Positions 1-7,074 of a stretch of 14,669 nt of DNA are shown in pieces. Numbering within the stretch: the stretch's first letter is position 1; every line of letters starts with the position of its first letter. Under the pieces are notes generated by a model. It ran no database searches. It worked only from the letters and a program-made list of their open reading frames with translations, and was not told the DNA's origin. The translations under genes were made by a program, and so were the position numbers. Origin of the DNA: an uncultured Muribaculaceae bacterium (lineage in GTDB: Bacteria > Bacteroidota > Bacteroidia > Bacteroidales > Muribaculaceae); the NCBI GenBank assembly GCA_910584185.1, contig CAJTYC010000022.1, forward strand, positions 1 to 14,669, read 5' to 3'.

Positions 1-56
1 TCAACCAAAATTAAATCACATTAAAATGCACATATACTTTGTGCGCGACCTATAAA

Positions 57-725
57 ATGGAAGATAAGGAGAAAGATTGCGTGATAGTGGTGTCGGGAGG
101 CATGGACTCAGTCACCCTCATGCATGAATATAAGCACAGGATTGCACTCGCCGTGACTTTCGATTATGGATCTAACCATAATGTCCGCGAGATAGAGTGT
201 GCCCGCAAGCAATGCGCATTGCTCAGCATAGAGCATATCGTGATACCGCTCGAATTTATGGGCAAATATTTCGAGAGCTCACTGCTGTCGGGCGCCGACG
301 ACATACCAGAAGGCAATTATGATGATGAAAACATGAAGAGCACTGTGGTGCCCTTCCGCAATGGGATTATGCTCGCCGTGGCCTGCGGCCTCGCCGAGAG
401 CCGCGGACTCAAGCATGTGCTGATAGCCAACCATGGCGGTGACCACGCGATATATCCCGATTGCAGAAACGGTTTTGTGGAGGCTATGGACAAGGCCATG
501 CAGCAAGGCACTTACGACGGCGTGTCGCTCATCGCACCTTACACCGACATAACAAAAGCCGACATCGCGAAGCGCGGTGCCGGGCTCGGTGTGGACTATT
601 CGCTCACATATTCCTGTTACAAGGGAGGGGAGAGGCACTGCGGACGTTGCGGCACTTGCTCCGAGCGCCGCGAGGCATTCCAACTCGCAGGCTTGCAAGA
701 CCCTACTCTTTATATTGAAGAATAA
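57..725 (+). CDS. queC: 7-cyano-7-deazaguanine (preQ0) synthase QueC
   Basis: QueC uses ATP and ammonia to convert 7-carboxy-7-deazaguanine to preQ0 in the cytosol, the step before QueF in queuosine synthesis. Seen: an N-terminal PP-loop motif SGGMDS (residues 13-18), the VPFRNG motif (98-103), and a C-terminal zinc site with Cys187, Cys195, Cys198 and Cys201 (YSC..., HCGRCGTC). The 222-residue length is normal for the family. I chose the ATG at 57; the frame opens further upstream at a TTG (39), but the extra residues MCATYK do not look like QueC, whose members begin just before the PP-loop. queF follows about 820 bp downstream, and no queD or queE is in view. The 3' end overlaps the convergent gene at 703-936 by 23 bp. 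Function is sure; the start is fairly sure. Confidence 0.96.
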   Translation: MEDKEKDCVIVVSGGMDSVTLMHEYKHRIALAVTFDYGSNHNVREIECARKQCALLSIEHIVIPLEFMGKYFESSLLSGADDIPEGNYDDENMKSTVVPFRNGIMLAVACGLAESRGLKHVLIANHGGDHAIYPDCRNGFVEAMDKAMQQGTYDGVSLIAPYTDITKADIAKRGAGLGVDYSLTYSCYKGGERHCGRCGTCSERREAFQLAGLQDPTLYIEE

Positions 726-936
726 CAGGGCTGTGTATCGTCACGCCATAACGTGCTGCGAATTTCAATATGTTGCGTGCCAACTCCTCGCGCATATCTT
801 CCGGACAATAGCGGAAATATGCCTCAGCTGCCCGCACATGCGCGGCATCGGGCATGGGGTATTCACGGCGCTCCGGAAGTCCGAACTCCGAGGTAGGAAG
901 CTCTTTGCGCTCTTCTGCATCTAATCTGTCGTTCAT
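703..936 (-). CDS. small conserved hypothetical protein
   Basis: A 77-residue soluble protein with no signal peptide or membrane helix. It starts MNDRLDAEERKELPTSEFGL and contains the stretch RREYPMPDAAHVRAAEAYF (residues about 23-41), then ELARNILKFAARYGVTI near the end. From memory this pattern (x-YP-hydrophobic-x-D-x-x-H-V-R-x-A, then ELA-x-N-I) recurs in small proteins of phage and commensal genomes with no assigned function; I could not verify a family. It is convergent with queC, its last 23 bases lying inside the queC 3' end, and its start codon (934-936) abuts the -33 box of the promoter for the next plus-strand gene. The charged, amphipathic, protein-like composition argues for a real gene. 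Function unknown. Confidence 0.7.
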   Translation of the reverse strand: MNDRLDAEERKELPTSEFGLPERREYPMPDAAHVRAAEAYFRYCPEDMREELARNILKFAARYGVTIHSPVILQYKE

Positions 937-968
937 TTTGCTTTTTTATTAAATTTTTATTATCTTTG
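937..968 (+). promoter_or_regulatory. Bacteroidota-type promoter for the manA-like/queF block
   Basis: TTTG at 937-940, a 20-bp spacer, and TATCTTTG at 961-968. This is an exact match to the Bacteroides consensus (-33 TTTG, 19-21 bp, -7 TAnnTTTG). Transcription would begin near 975 and read the gene at 1007, then probably queF (1549) and the GYF_2-TM2 gene (2035), which follow with gaps of 47 and 18 bp. Confidence 0.75.
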
Positions 969-1006
969 TTTGCGGATGCCCTCTGACATTCACAATTGTA
1001 AAACAT

Positions 1007-1501
1007 ATGAGCCTGCTTTTAGGTTCAGCTAATAAAATGTGGAAATTAAGACCTGTGATAGACTCTGCCGACGGTTGGCTTGATGGCCTGACTGTCGTGG
1101 CCGGCGATGATACCCCTCTCTCCCTCCCCCTGCTGATTGACCGCTATGGGGAGGCTCTTATGGGTAAACGCAATTTGCTCCGTTATGGCGACGTGTTCCC
1201 CTTGCGCATCCGCATCACCGACAATGGCAAGGAGGATTTTGTCGACATAGAGAATATTCATCCCGACGGACTCCCCGTCACCACCAACATACTCGACACT
1301 GACTATGGCGTGATTCGCGACTATACGGAGTTTGATACATTCGCGCTGATTGTATGCAAGAGCGGCAACGCGTCGGTGACATGCAATGGTCAGACTGAAG
1401 AAATCGGAAGGGGCGACATACTGCTGATTCCGGCTTCTGCAAGGGGCATACGAATTGAACCTCAGAAGAAGGCTTCTCTTATTGAATCTTACATACGCTG
1501 A
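1007..1501 (+). CDS. short mannose-6-phosphate isomerase-like cupin protein
   Basis: A 164-residue cytosolic protein resembling a class I mannose-6-phosphate isomerase (ManA) with its middle removed. Residues about 40-71 (LLIDRYGEALMGKRNLLRYG then FPLRIRITD) match the ManA stretch before the metal site, and HPDG (85-88) sits where ManA has QVHPDD. The sequence then jumps to VTTNILDTDYGVIRDY (91-106) and the C-terminal cupin (FALIVCKSG, GRGDILLIPAS, ending LIESYIR). The ManA segment with the KTEMWY motif and the later zinc-binding His is missing; family members are about 310-325 residues. Sugar-phosphate isomerase activity is therefore doubtful, and a structural or ligand-sensing role is possible. 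ATG 1037 (MWKLRPVI, aligning with the ManA N-terminus) is an equally plausible start. It lies 47 bp upstream of queF, probably in one transcript. Confidence 0.8.
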   Translation: MSLLLGSANKMWKLRPVIDSADGWLDGLTVVAGDDTPLSLPLLIDRYGEALMGKRNLLRYGDVFPLRIRITDNGKEDFVDIENIHPDGLPVTTNILDTDYGVIRDYTEFDTFALIVCKSGNASVTCNGQTEEIGRGDILLIPASARGIRIEPQKKASLIESYIR

Positions 1502-1541
1502 TATATTCTTACAGATATATATTCTTACATTCGCTAATATA
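1487..1541 (+). repeat. degenerate tandem repeat across the stop of the manA-like gene
   Basis: TCTTACATACGCTGATATA (1487-1505) recurs as TCTTACATTCGCTAATATA (1523-1541), 17 of 19 identical. A shorter TCTTACAGATATATA copy (1507-1521) lies between. The first copy encodes the last residues and stop of the manA-like gene, so the gap before queF looks like duplicated 3' coding sequence. Confidence 0.6.
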
Positions 1542-1548
1542 AAGCAAG

Positions 1549-2016
1549 ATGAGAACAGAAAAAGAACTCGAAGGCGTGACCCTCCTTGGCAACGCCGGCA
1601 CAAAATATAGTGACAACTACGCACCGCAGATGCTCGAGACTTTTGTCAACAAGCATCCCGAGAACCGGTATGTGGTGAGATTCGACTGCCCGGAGTTCAC
1701 CACACTCTGCCCTATGACCGGCCAACCGGACTTCGGCCATATCTACATATCATACATACCGCGCGAACGCATGGTGGAGAGCAAGAGCCTGAAGCTCTAT
1801 CTCTTCAGCTTCCGCAATCATGGAGACTTCCACGAAGATGTGGTAAATATAATCATGAACGACCTCTGGGAGCTCATGGACCCGCGCTACATCGAGGTGG
1901 AAGGCCGTTTTATGCCGCGAGGCGGCATAAGCATCAACCCCTTTGCCAACAGGGGAGATGTCGAACATCAGGACCTCGCCCTGCGCCGCCGCGACGAGAT
2001 GCTCGCCTCACGTTAA
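1549..2016 (+). CDS. queF: NADPH-dependent preQ0 reductase QueF
   Basis: QueF reduces the nitrile of preQ0 to the aminomethyl group of preQ1 using two NADPH, directly after QueC in queuosine synthesis. Seen: the short unimodal form (155 residues), catalytic Cys54 in FTTLCPMTGQPD with Asp61 following, the QueF signature ESKSLKLY (77-84) that contacts NADPH, and RNHGDFHE (89-96), whose His and Glu bind substrate. The C-terminal PRGGISINPFAN matches the family. The start is the ATG at 1549 after the A-rich AAAGCAAG. It is 47 bp downstream of the manA-like gene and 18 bp upstream of the GYF_2-TM2 gene, so all three are probably co-transcribed. Very sure. Confidence 0.97.
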   Translation: MRTEKELEGVTLLGNAGTKYSDNYAPQMLETFVNKHPENRYVVRFDCPEFTTLCPMTGQPDFGHIYISYIPRERMVESKSLKLYLFSFRNHGDFHEDVVNIIMNDLWELMDPRYIEVEGRFMPRGGISINPFANRGDVEHQDLALRRRDEMLASR

Positions 2017-2034
2017 TCTTAAAAATTAGGACAT

Positions 2035-2454
2035 ATGCAATATTTCATCACAATCAACGGCCAGGTGATTGGCCCTATGAGCGCCCACCAGGTGTTCGCC
2101 TATTCAGTAAATGCCAACAGCTCCGTGAGCACCGACGGTGTAAACTGGGCTCCCCTATATTCATATCCCGAACTCATGGAGATGCTTCACCGCAATGAGT
2201 CTCAGCAGGACTATCAGACTGACTCCAAGCGTATCTTGTGCGGCATAATGGCGATGCTCTTCGGATATTTCGGCGTGCAATATTTCATCATGGGCAAGGT
2301 GGGCGCAGGCTTCATCACAATCTTGCTCAGCATAGTGACCTGCGGTGCCTGGGAAATCATAACCTTCATCCAGGGCATTATGATGCTCTGCATGTCTGAC
2401 TCCGAATTCCGCCGCAAATATATCGACTCAAACTCAACCCTTCCACTTTTCTAA
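2035..2454 (+). CDS. GYF_2 (DUF4339)-TM2 domain membrane protein
   Basis: A 139-residue membrane protein. Residues 1-50 form a GYF_2 domain (YFITINGQVIGPMS..., with the VNWAPLYSYPEL end), a small fold believed to bind proline-rich partners. A short hydrophilic linker (51-64) precedes a TM2 domain with two hydrophobic helices (about 65-90 and 92-120) joined through GYFGVQYFIMGKVGAG, the TM2 hairpin signature. The usual Asp in the second TM2 helix is not evident. The GYF_2 part is presumably cytosolic. It follows queF by 18 bp, probably only as a transcription neighbour. The window has two further GYF_2 proteins at 12070-12696 and 12723-13349. Domain calls are good; the role is unknown. Confidence 0.88.
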   Translation: MQYFITINGQVIGPMSAHQVFAYSVNANSSVSTDGVNWAPLYSYPELMEMLHRNESQQDYQTDSKRILCGIMAMLFGYFGVQYFIMGKVGAGFITILLSIVTCGAWEIITFIQGIMMLCMSDSEFRRKYIDSNSTLPLF

Positions 2455-2465
2455 TAAATGTATAA

Positions 2466-2517
2466 TTAATAGTGAATAATTTCGGATGCTATAATATTAT
2501 TCATTATTCATTATTAA
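2466..2517 (+). repeat. AT-rich inverted repeat before parC
   Basis: TTAATAGTGAATAAT (2466-2480) pairs with ATTATTCATTATTAA (2503-2517) over 15 bp with a single G-T pair, leaving a 22-nt loop. The gap contains nothing else recognisable. It could form a weak hairpin at the end of the upstream transcript or in the parC leader, but has no GC-rich stem or clear T-tract like a normal intrinsic terminator. Confidence 0.55.
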
Positions 2518-2527
2518 CTGAACTTTG

Positions 2528-5197
2528 ATGGACAAGCAGCTTCCTACTGATAGAAAAACTGTACTTTCAGGCATGTTTCGCGATTGGTATCTCGAATATG
2601 CCTCTTACGTTATTCTCGAGCGTGCGGTGCCGCACATTGAGGATGGTCTGAAACCTGTGCAGCGTCGCATTCTGCACACCATGCAGCGTCTTGATGATGG
2701 CCGATTCAATAAGGTGGCCAACATTGTGGGGCGCACCATGGCTTTCCATCCGCATGGCGACGCCTCAATTGGTGATGCCCTCGTACAGCTCGGTCAGAAG
2801 CAGATGCTTGTCGATACACAGGGTAACTGGGGTAATATACTCACCGGTGACTCTGCCGCAGCTCCTCGTTACATCGAGGCCCGTCTGTCAGAATTTGCCA
2901 TAGAAACGGCTTTCTCGCCCAAAATCACTGAGTATACACCCAGCTATGATGGCCGCGACAAGGAGCCTGTGACTCTCCCTATGAAGTTCCCGCTCCTGCT
3001 TGCGCAAGGAGTGGAGGGTATCGCCGTGGGCTTATCTTCCAAGGTGTTGCCCCATAATTTCAATGAGATTCTCGATGCAGCCATAGATTGTCTGCACGAC
3101 CGTCCGTTCAAGCTCATTCCCGATTTCCCCACCGGTGGCCTGCTCGATGCGTCAAAATATAACGACGGTGCGCGTGGAGGCTCTGTAAAGGTGCGTGCGA
3201 AAATCGAGAAGATTGATAATAAGACGCTCGTCATCACCGAATTGCCCTTTGGTAAAACCACTTCCACGCTTATCTCTTCTATCCTCTCCGCCATGGAGAA
3301 GGGTAAAATCAAGGTGCGCAAAGTTGACGACAATACCTCGAAAGATGCACGCATTGTGGTGCATCTCATACCCGGTTCGAGCTCAGATAAGGCCATTGAT
3401 GCACTATATGCCTTCACCGACTGTGAGGTGTCGATATCGCCAAATTGCTGCGTAATCCGCGACAACAAGCCGGAGTTCCTCTCCGTCACCGAATTGCTGC
3501 GCGACTCTGTGCATCGCACCCGCGACATATTGCGCCGCGAGCTCCGCCTCGCTCTCGATGAAGCCGAGGAGAGCCGACTCTTCGCTTCGCTCGAGAAAAT
3601 CTTCATAGAGAAGCGCATGTATAAGGATAAGCAAATCGAGGATGCTCCCGACATGGAGCATGCCATAGCCCGTCTTAACGTGCTCTTCGAACCCTTCAAG
3701 CCCTCTTTCTATCGCGAGATTACCGATGATGACCTCCTGAAGCTCTGGGAAATAAAGATGCAGCGTATCCTCAAATTTAATGCAGCCAAGGCCGATGAGA
3801 AGATTGCACGTCTCGGCGCGGATATCGAACGCCTCGCTCACGATATCGAGCATATTGATGAGACCACCGAACGCTGGTATCTGCATCTTAAAGAAAAGTA
3901 TGGCCAGCATTTCCCGCGTCTCACCACCCTGCGCAGCTTCGACTCAATCGAGGCAACCAAAGTGGCGGAGGCCAACCGTCGCCTTTATTTCGATGCTGAG
4001 GGACAGTTTATCGGCACGGCTCTCAAGGATGCCGAGTTCCTTTTCACTTGCTCCGATATCGACGACCTGCTGGTGATTTATCGCGACGGAACTTATAAGA
4101 TAGTCCGTGTCAGCGACAAACTATATGTAGGCAAAGCCAAGAGCAACAAGATTATACATATAGGCATATTTAAGAAGAACGACCGGCGCACCATCTATAA
4201 TGTGATTTATCGCAACGGCAAGGGTGGAAACTACTACATGAAGCGCTTCTTCATAACGGGCTTAACCCGCGAGAAAGATTACGACATGACCAAGGGCTTG
4301 CCGGGAAGCCGTGTGGAATGGCTCACCGCCAACCCTAACGGTGAAGCGGAGACCGTGCGTGTCACCCTGATGGATGAACCGAATGAGTCCGGACGCCGTC
4401 CGCGCAATCAAGAGCTGACCATCAACTTTGCCGACCAGCTTATCAAGGGCAAGGAATCGCTCGGCAACCTTGTGACGAAGTTCAAGGTGAAGAGCGTGAG
4501 CATGGAGAAGAAGGGCACATCTACTCTCGGCGGTCGCGAGGTATGGTTCGACCGCGATGTGATACGTCTCAATTATGACCGTCGCGGCGAAAGTCTCGGT
4601 GTGTTCCAGGGTGACGACAAGGTGTTGATAATCACCAAGGACGGAGATTTCTTCACGAGTTCCTATTCCGACACCAACCATTATGAAGACAATATACTCC
4701 GCATAGAGAAGTTCGACCCGGAGAAGATATGGACGCTCGTGCTCTTCGACAAGGCTCTCGGTTTTCCTTATCTTAAACGTTTCAAGTTTGAGGTCTCTAC
4801 GAAGCCGCAGCATTTCGTAGGCTCCGATGAGGAGGGTGGCGACATAATATTGCTCACCGACAAGGTCTCTCCACGTCTGCTCGTGCATTTCGGCGGAGCC
4901 GATGAGGTGCGCCCTGATATGGAGGTGGATGCAGAGGAGTTTATCGCCCTGAAATCGTTCAAGGCAAAAGGAAAGCGTTTCACCCAGTATACTCTCGCCT
5001 CTATCGACGACATCACACCGGAGCCTGAAGTCCCTGAAGTTGACGAAACCGAAGATCAGCCCGAACCAACAAACTTGTCCGACCAGTCTGACCAGTCTGA
5101 CCAGTCTGACTCGTCTGACTCGTCTGACCCGTCTGACCCGTCTGACCAGCCGGGTAGCCCGGACTCGTTACAGCCCTCTCTTTTTGATGAGTTTTAA
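2528..5197 (+). CDS. parC: DNA topoisomerase IV subunit A (ParC)
   Basis: The cutting and rejoining subunit of a type IIA topoisomerase, which decatenates chromosomes with ParE (not in the window). Seen, numbering from ATG 2528: the start of the winged-helix region with GLKPVQRRIL (40-49), FHPHGDASIGDAL (73-85), and the catalytic Tyr115 in AAAPRYIEAR. A coiled-coil tower lies near 330-460, and a degenerate pinwheel-like C-terminal region extends to about 840. The residue matching E. coli ParC Ser80 is Ala79, probably normal for this lineage. A TTG three bases upstream also opens the frame; the ATG is preferred. The last 45 residues are acidic and repeat-encoded (SDQ/SDS/SDP). At 889 residues it is longer than E. 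coli ParC (about 750). GyrA is the alternative, but lineage-typical text favours ParC. The next gene starts 9 bp on. Confidence 0.93.
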   Translation: MDKQLPTDRKTVLSGMFRDWYLEYASYVILERAVPHIEDGLKPVQRRILHTMQRLDDGRFNKVANIVGRTMAFHPHGDASIGDALVQLGQKQMLVDTQGNWGNILTGDSAAAPRYIEARLSEFAIETAFSPKITEYTPSYDGRDKEPVTLPMKFPLLLAQGVEGIAVGLSSKVLPHNFNEILDAAIDCLHDRPFKLIPDFPTGGLLDASKYNDGARGGSVKVRAKIEKIDNKTLVITELPFGKTTSTLISSILSAMEKGKIKVRKVDDNTSKDARIVVHLIPGSSSDKAIDALYAFTDCEVSISPNCCVIRDNKPEFLSVTELLRDSVHRTRDILRRELRLALDEAEESRLFASLEKIFIEKRMYKDKQIEDAPDMEHAIARLNVLFEPFKPSFYREITDDDLLKLWEIKMQRILKFNAAKADEKIARLGADIERLAHDIEHIDETTERWYLHLKEKYGQHFPRLTTLRSFDSIEATKVAEANRRLYFDAEGQFIGTALKDAEFLFTCSDIDDLLVIYRDGTYKIVRVSDKLYVGKAKSNKIIHIGIFKKNDRRTIYNVIYRNGKGGNYYMKRFFITGLTREKDYDMTKGLPGSRVEWLTANPNGEAETVRVTLMDEPNESGRRPRNQELTINFADQLIKGKESLGNLVTKFKVKSVSMEKKGTSTLGGREVWFDRDVIRLNYDRRGESLGVFQGDDKVLIITKDGDFFTSSYSDTNHYEDNILRIEKFDPEKIWTLVLFDKALGFPYLKRFKFEVSTKPQHFVGSDEEGGDIILLTDKVSPRLLVHFGGADEVRPDMEVDAEEFIALKSFKAKGKRFTQYTLASIDDITPEPEVPEVDETEDQPEPTNLSDQSDQSDQSDSSDSSDPSDPSDQPGSPDSLQPSLFDEF
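5081..5143 (+). repeat. 9-nt in-frame tandem repeat in the parC tail
   Basis: Seven consecutive 9-nt units: GACCAGTCT three times, GACTCGTCT twice, GACCCGTCT twice, followed by a partial GACCAG. Each encodes Asp-X-Ser with X = Gln, Ser or Pro, giving a flexible acidic tail. Copy-number change would keep the frame. Confidence 0.85.
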
Positions 5198-5206
5198 TAT
5201 TTCTTT

Positions 5207-6016
5207 ATGTCTTGGTTGAAGTCCATACTCGCAGTTGCCGCTCTTGCAATCTGTGCGTTATCATGCGGGGCGCAGGTGATCACGGAGTCGGGCGAGCGTC
5301 CTGTCACTTCGGTCTATAGCCTTGAGATAGGGGGTGCGCGTGACTTTTCCACTTATCTCTCGCCTCTATATTACGACGGCTTGGATATGGCTCTGTCGGC
5401 AAGTTGGACTAAGGCTTTTCAGCGTTGGCCGGAAAGTTGCGTGATGCGTTTCGAGTCGGCTGTCGATTTGCAACGGATGCTCAACCCTGCCGGCACCGCC
5501 CGTATGTGGGGACTCACTGCCCGCTTCAACTGGGGGCTGTTGTGGCGTTATAGATTTCTTAGCGATTTTCAATTCACCCTCGGCCCGATGATAGATATAT
5601 ATGGAGGTGCAATGTATCTGGTGCGCAATGGCAACAACCCCGTAAACGCCATTGCCTCTGCCGGCCTTGATATAGCCGCTTCACTCTCTTACCACTTCAA
5701 AATCGGCCGTTTGCCAATAGAGGTTGCCGACGAAGTCAGAATCCCCTCCATATCCGCTTTCTTCTCACCTCAATATGGCGAGACATATTATGAAATTTAC
5801 TTGGGCAACCATCGCGGCCTCGCTCATTGCGGCTGGTGGGGGAATGCCATGGGAGTGGACAATCTTGTGAGCTTCAAACTAAACCTCGGCAAAACCGGAC
5901 TTCAGCTTGGCTACCGATTCGACCTCCGAACATTCAAGTCAAGCGGCCTAAAGACCCAACTAATGCGCAATGCTTTCGTAATCGGCATAATCCCGAATTC
6001 AAAGGGTAAATGGTAA
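5207..6016 (+). CDS. secreted probable outer-membrane beta-barrel protein (DUF3316-like)
   Basis: A 269-residue exported protein. Residues 1-22 are a signal peptide (MSWLKSILAVAALAICALSC then GAQ); cleavage near CGA-Q is likely. The cysteine is not in a good lipobox because Ala-Leu-Ser precedes it. The mature part alternates aromatic and hydrophobic residues in short strands (LTARFNWGLLWRYRF, FQFTLGPMIDIYGGAMYL, LVSFKLNLGKTGLQLGYRF), as in small outer-membrane barrels, and ends NAFVIGIIPNSKGKW. From memory, a DUF3316-type protein often follows parC in Bacteroides relatives; I offer that family as likely, not verified. It starts 9 bp after the parC stop and is surely co-transcribed. No catalytic motif is visible and the function is unknown. 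Confidence 0.72.
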   Translation: MSWLKSILAVAALAICALSCGAQVITESGERPVTSVYSLEIGGARDFSTYLSPLYYDGLDMALSASWTKAFQRWPESCVMRFESAVDLQRMLNPAGTARMWGLTARFNWGLLWRYRFLSDFQFTLGPMIDIYGGAMYLVRNGNNPVNAIASAGLDIAASLSYHFKIGRLPIEVADEVRIPSISAFFSPQYGETYYEIYLGNHRGLAHCGWWGNAMGVDNLVSFKLNLGKTGLQLGYRFDLRTFKSSGLKTQLMRNAFVIGIIPNSKGKW

Positions 6017-6020
6017 TCAG

Positions 6021-6074
6021 AGTCCCTCTATTAGTTTAAGTCCCTCTATTAGTTAGAGTCGCCATATCAGTTAA
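6021..6074 (+). repeat. 18-nt tandem repeat between convergent genes
   Basis: Three adjacent 18-nt units: 6021-6038 (AGTCCCTCTATTAGTTTA), 6039-6056 (nearly identical), and 6057-6074 (AGTCGCCATATCAGTTAA, diverged). They fill the whole gap between the secreted-protein gene and pseI. The third unit contains the pseI stop codon (6071-6073). No hairpin with a T-tract is visible here. Confidence 0.75.
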
Positions 6075-7072
6075 GGTTCCTCAATCCGGTCACCTTTTCT
6101 ATATTTCCTTTTGGTGGGGATGCCGAGCAGGTCGCGCAGGTGGCGGGGGTGCAGCCCAAAGCCGGGGCGCACGCATGCTACGTTTTGCTCGGTGAATTTC
6201 TCGCCTTCAGCTATCTCAGAGGAGGCGTATAAGGAGCGGGCCCACTGACGGCCTGCGATGTCGGTGCTTTCAGATTCGTTGATGTCTGCATCGGAGTGCA
6301 GCGCCTCCTCGGCCATGCGCACATCGCGCACCATTTTCGCAAATTCGTTGATATCCATAGAGAATGCCGCGTCCGGTCCACCGATGCTACGATCAAGTAT
6401 CAGGTGCTTCTCTATCATCACGCCGCCGAGGGCCACGCTAAGCACCGGCAACATGGAGCCGGGCGAATGGTCAGAAAGTCCCACCTTTACGCCGAAGCGT
6501 TCACGCATACGTATCATCAGCGACAACTGCGCATCCTCTATCCGTGCCGGATAGGCCGACGTGCATTTTAGCAATGTTATGTCGTTGTTGCCCACCTCTC
6601 TACAGGCTGCTATTGCCTCCTCTATCTCTCGTGCAGAGGCCACCCCGGTGCTGATGACCATCGGTTTGCCGAGGCGTGCGGCGTGCCGTATCAGCTCGGT
6701 GTGCATTACTTCAAAAGATGCTATCTTATAGATAGGATTGTCCAATGATTCAAGCAAGTCCACGGCCTCTTTGTCAAATGGTGTGGAGAAGCACACCAAC
6801 CCCAACGACTTCGCGTAGTCAAACAGTTCGGCGTGCCATTCGTAAGGTGTGAATGCCTTCTTATAGAGGTCGAACAACCGCTCGCCATCCCAAAGTCCAC
6901 CTTTCAGCACGAAATCTTCATTGTCTACATCGAGCGTGAGGCTCTCCGGTTTGTAAGTCTGCAATTTCACCGCATCGGCACCGGCTTCGGCGGCTGCCTT
7001 TATGGTCTGCTTTGCTATCTCTATCTTGTGTCCATGGTTGGCCGAGAGTTCGGCAACTATCATTGTCTTCAT
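6071..7072 (-). CDS. pseI: pseudaminic acid synthase PseI
   Basis: PseI condenses 6-deoxy-AltdiNAc with phosphoenolpyruvate to pseudaminic acid, the fifth step of the pathway. It is a NeuB-family TIM barrel with a C-terminal SAF (antifreeze-like) domain. Seen: AELSANHG at 7-14, AVKLQTYKPESLT (35-47), FSTPFD (95-100), metal ligands His202 (GLSDHSPG) and His223 (EKHLILDR), and GGPDAAFS (231-238), where the Ala-Phe-Ser form fits PseI rather than sialic acid synthase. The SAF domain covers about 275-333 and ends GDRIEEP. I chose the ATG at 7072; a TTG at 7078 would add two residues and overlap pseG. The ATG lies two bases after the pseG stop, so translational coupling is likely. Last gene of the pse operon. 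Confidence 0.95.
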   Translation of the reverse strand: MKTMIVAELSANHGHKIEIAKQTIKAAAEAGADAVKLQTYKPESLTLDVDNEDFVLKGGLWDGERLFDLYKKAFTPYEWHAELFDYAKSLGLVCFSTPFDKEAVDLLESLDNPIYKIASFEVMHTELIRHAARLGKPMVISTGVASAREIEEAIAACREVGNNDITLLKCTSAYPARIEDAQLSLMIRMRERFGVKVGLSDHSPGSMLPVLSVALGGVMIEKHLILDRSIGGPDAAFSMDINEFAKMVRDVRMAEEALHSDADINESESTDIAGRQWARSLYASSEIAEGEKFTEQNVACVRPGFGLHPRHLRDLLGIPTKRKYRKGDRIEEP

Positions 7073-7074
7073 TA

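Noticed and set aside
33..41. Possible TAnnTTTG promoter before queC (TATACTTTG)
   Set aside because: TA and TTTG are separated by three bases (or one), not two, and no -33 box is evident in the short upstream sequence.
1..56. preQ1 riboswitch upstream of queC
   Set aside because: Only 56 bases are available and no C-rich loop or pseudoknot pattern is visible.
2944..3699. 251-residue open frame antisense to parC
   Set aside because: Ser/Arg-rich with no domain-like pattern; parC is certain on the other strand.
4262..4888. 208-residue open frame antisense to parC
   Set aside because: Shadow frame; composition follows the reverse complement of parC codons.
5207..5281. Lipoprotein signal in the secreted protein
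   Set aside because: The residues before Cys20 (Ala-Leu-Ser) do not make a standard lipobox; ordinary signal peptidase cleavage is more likely.
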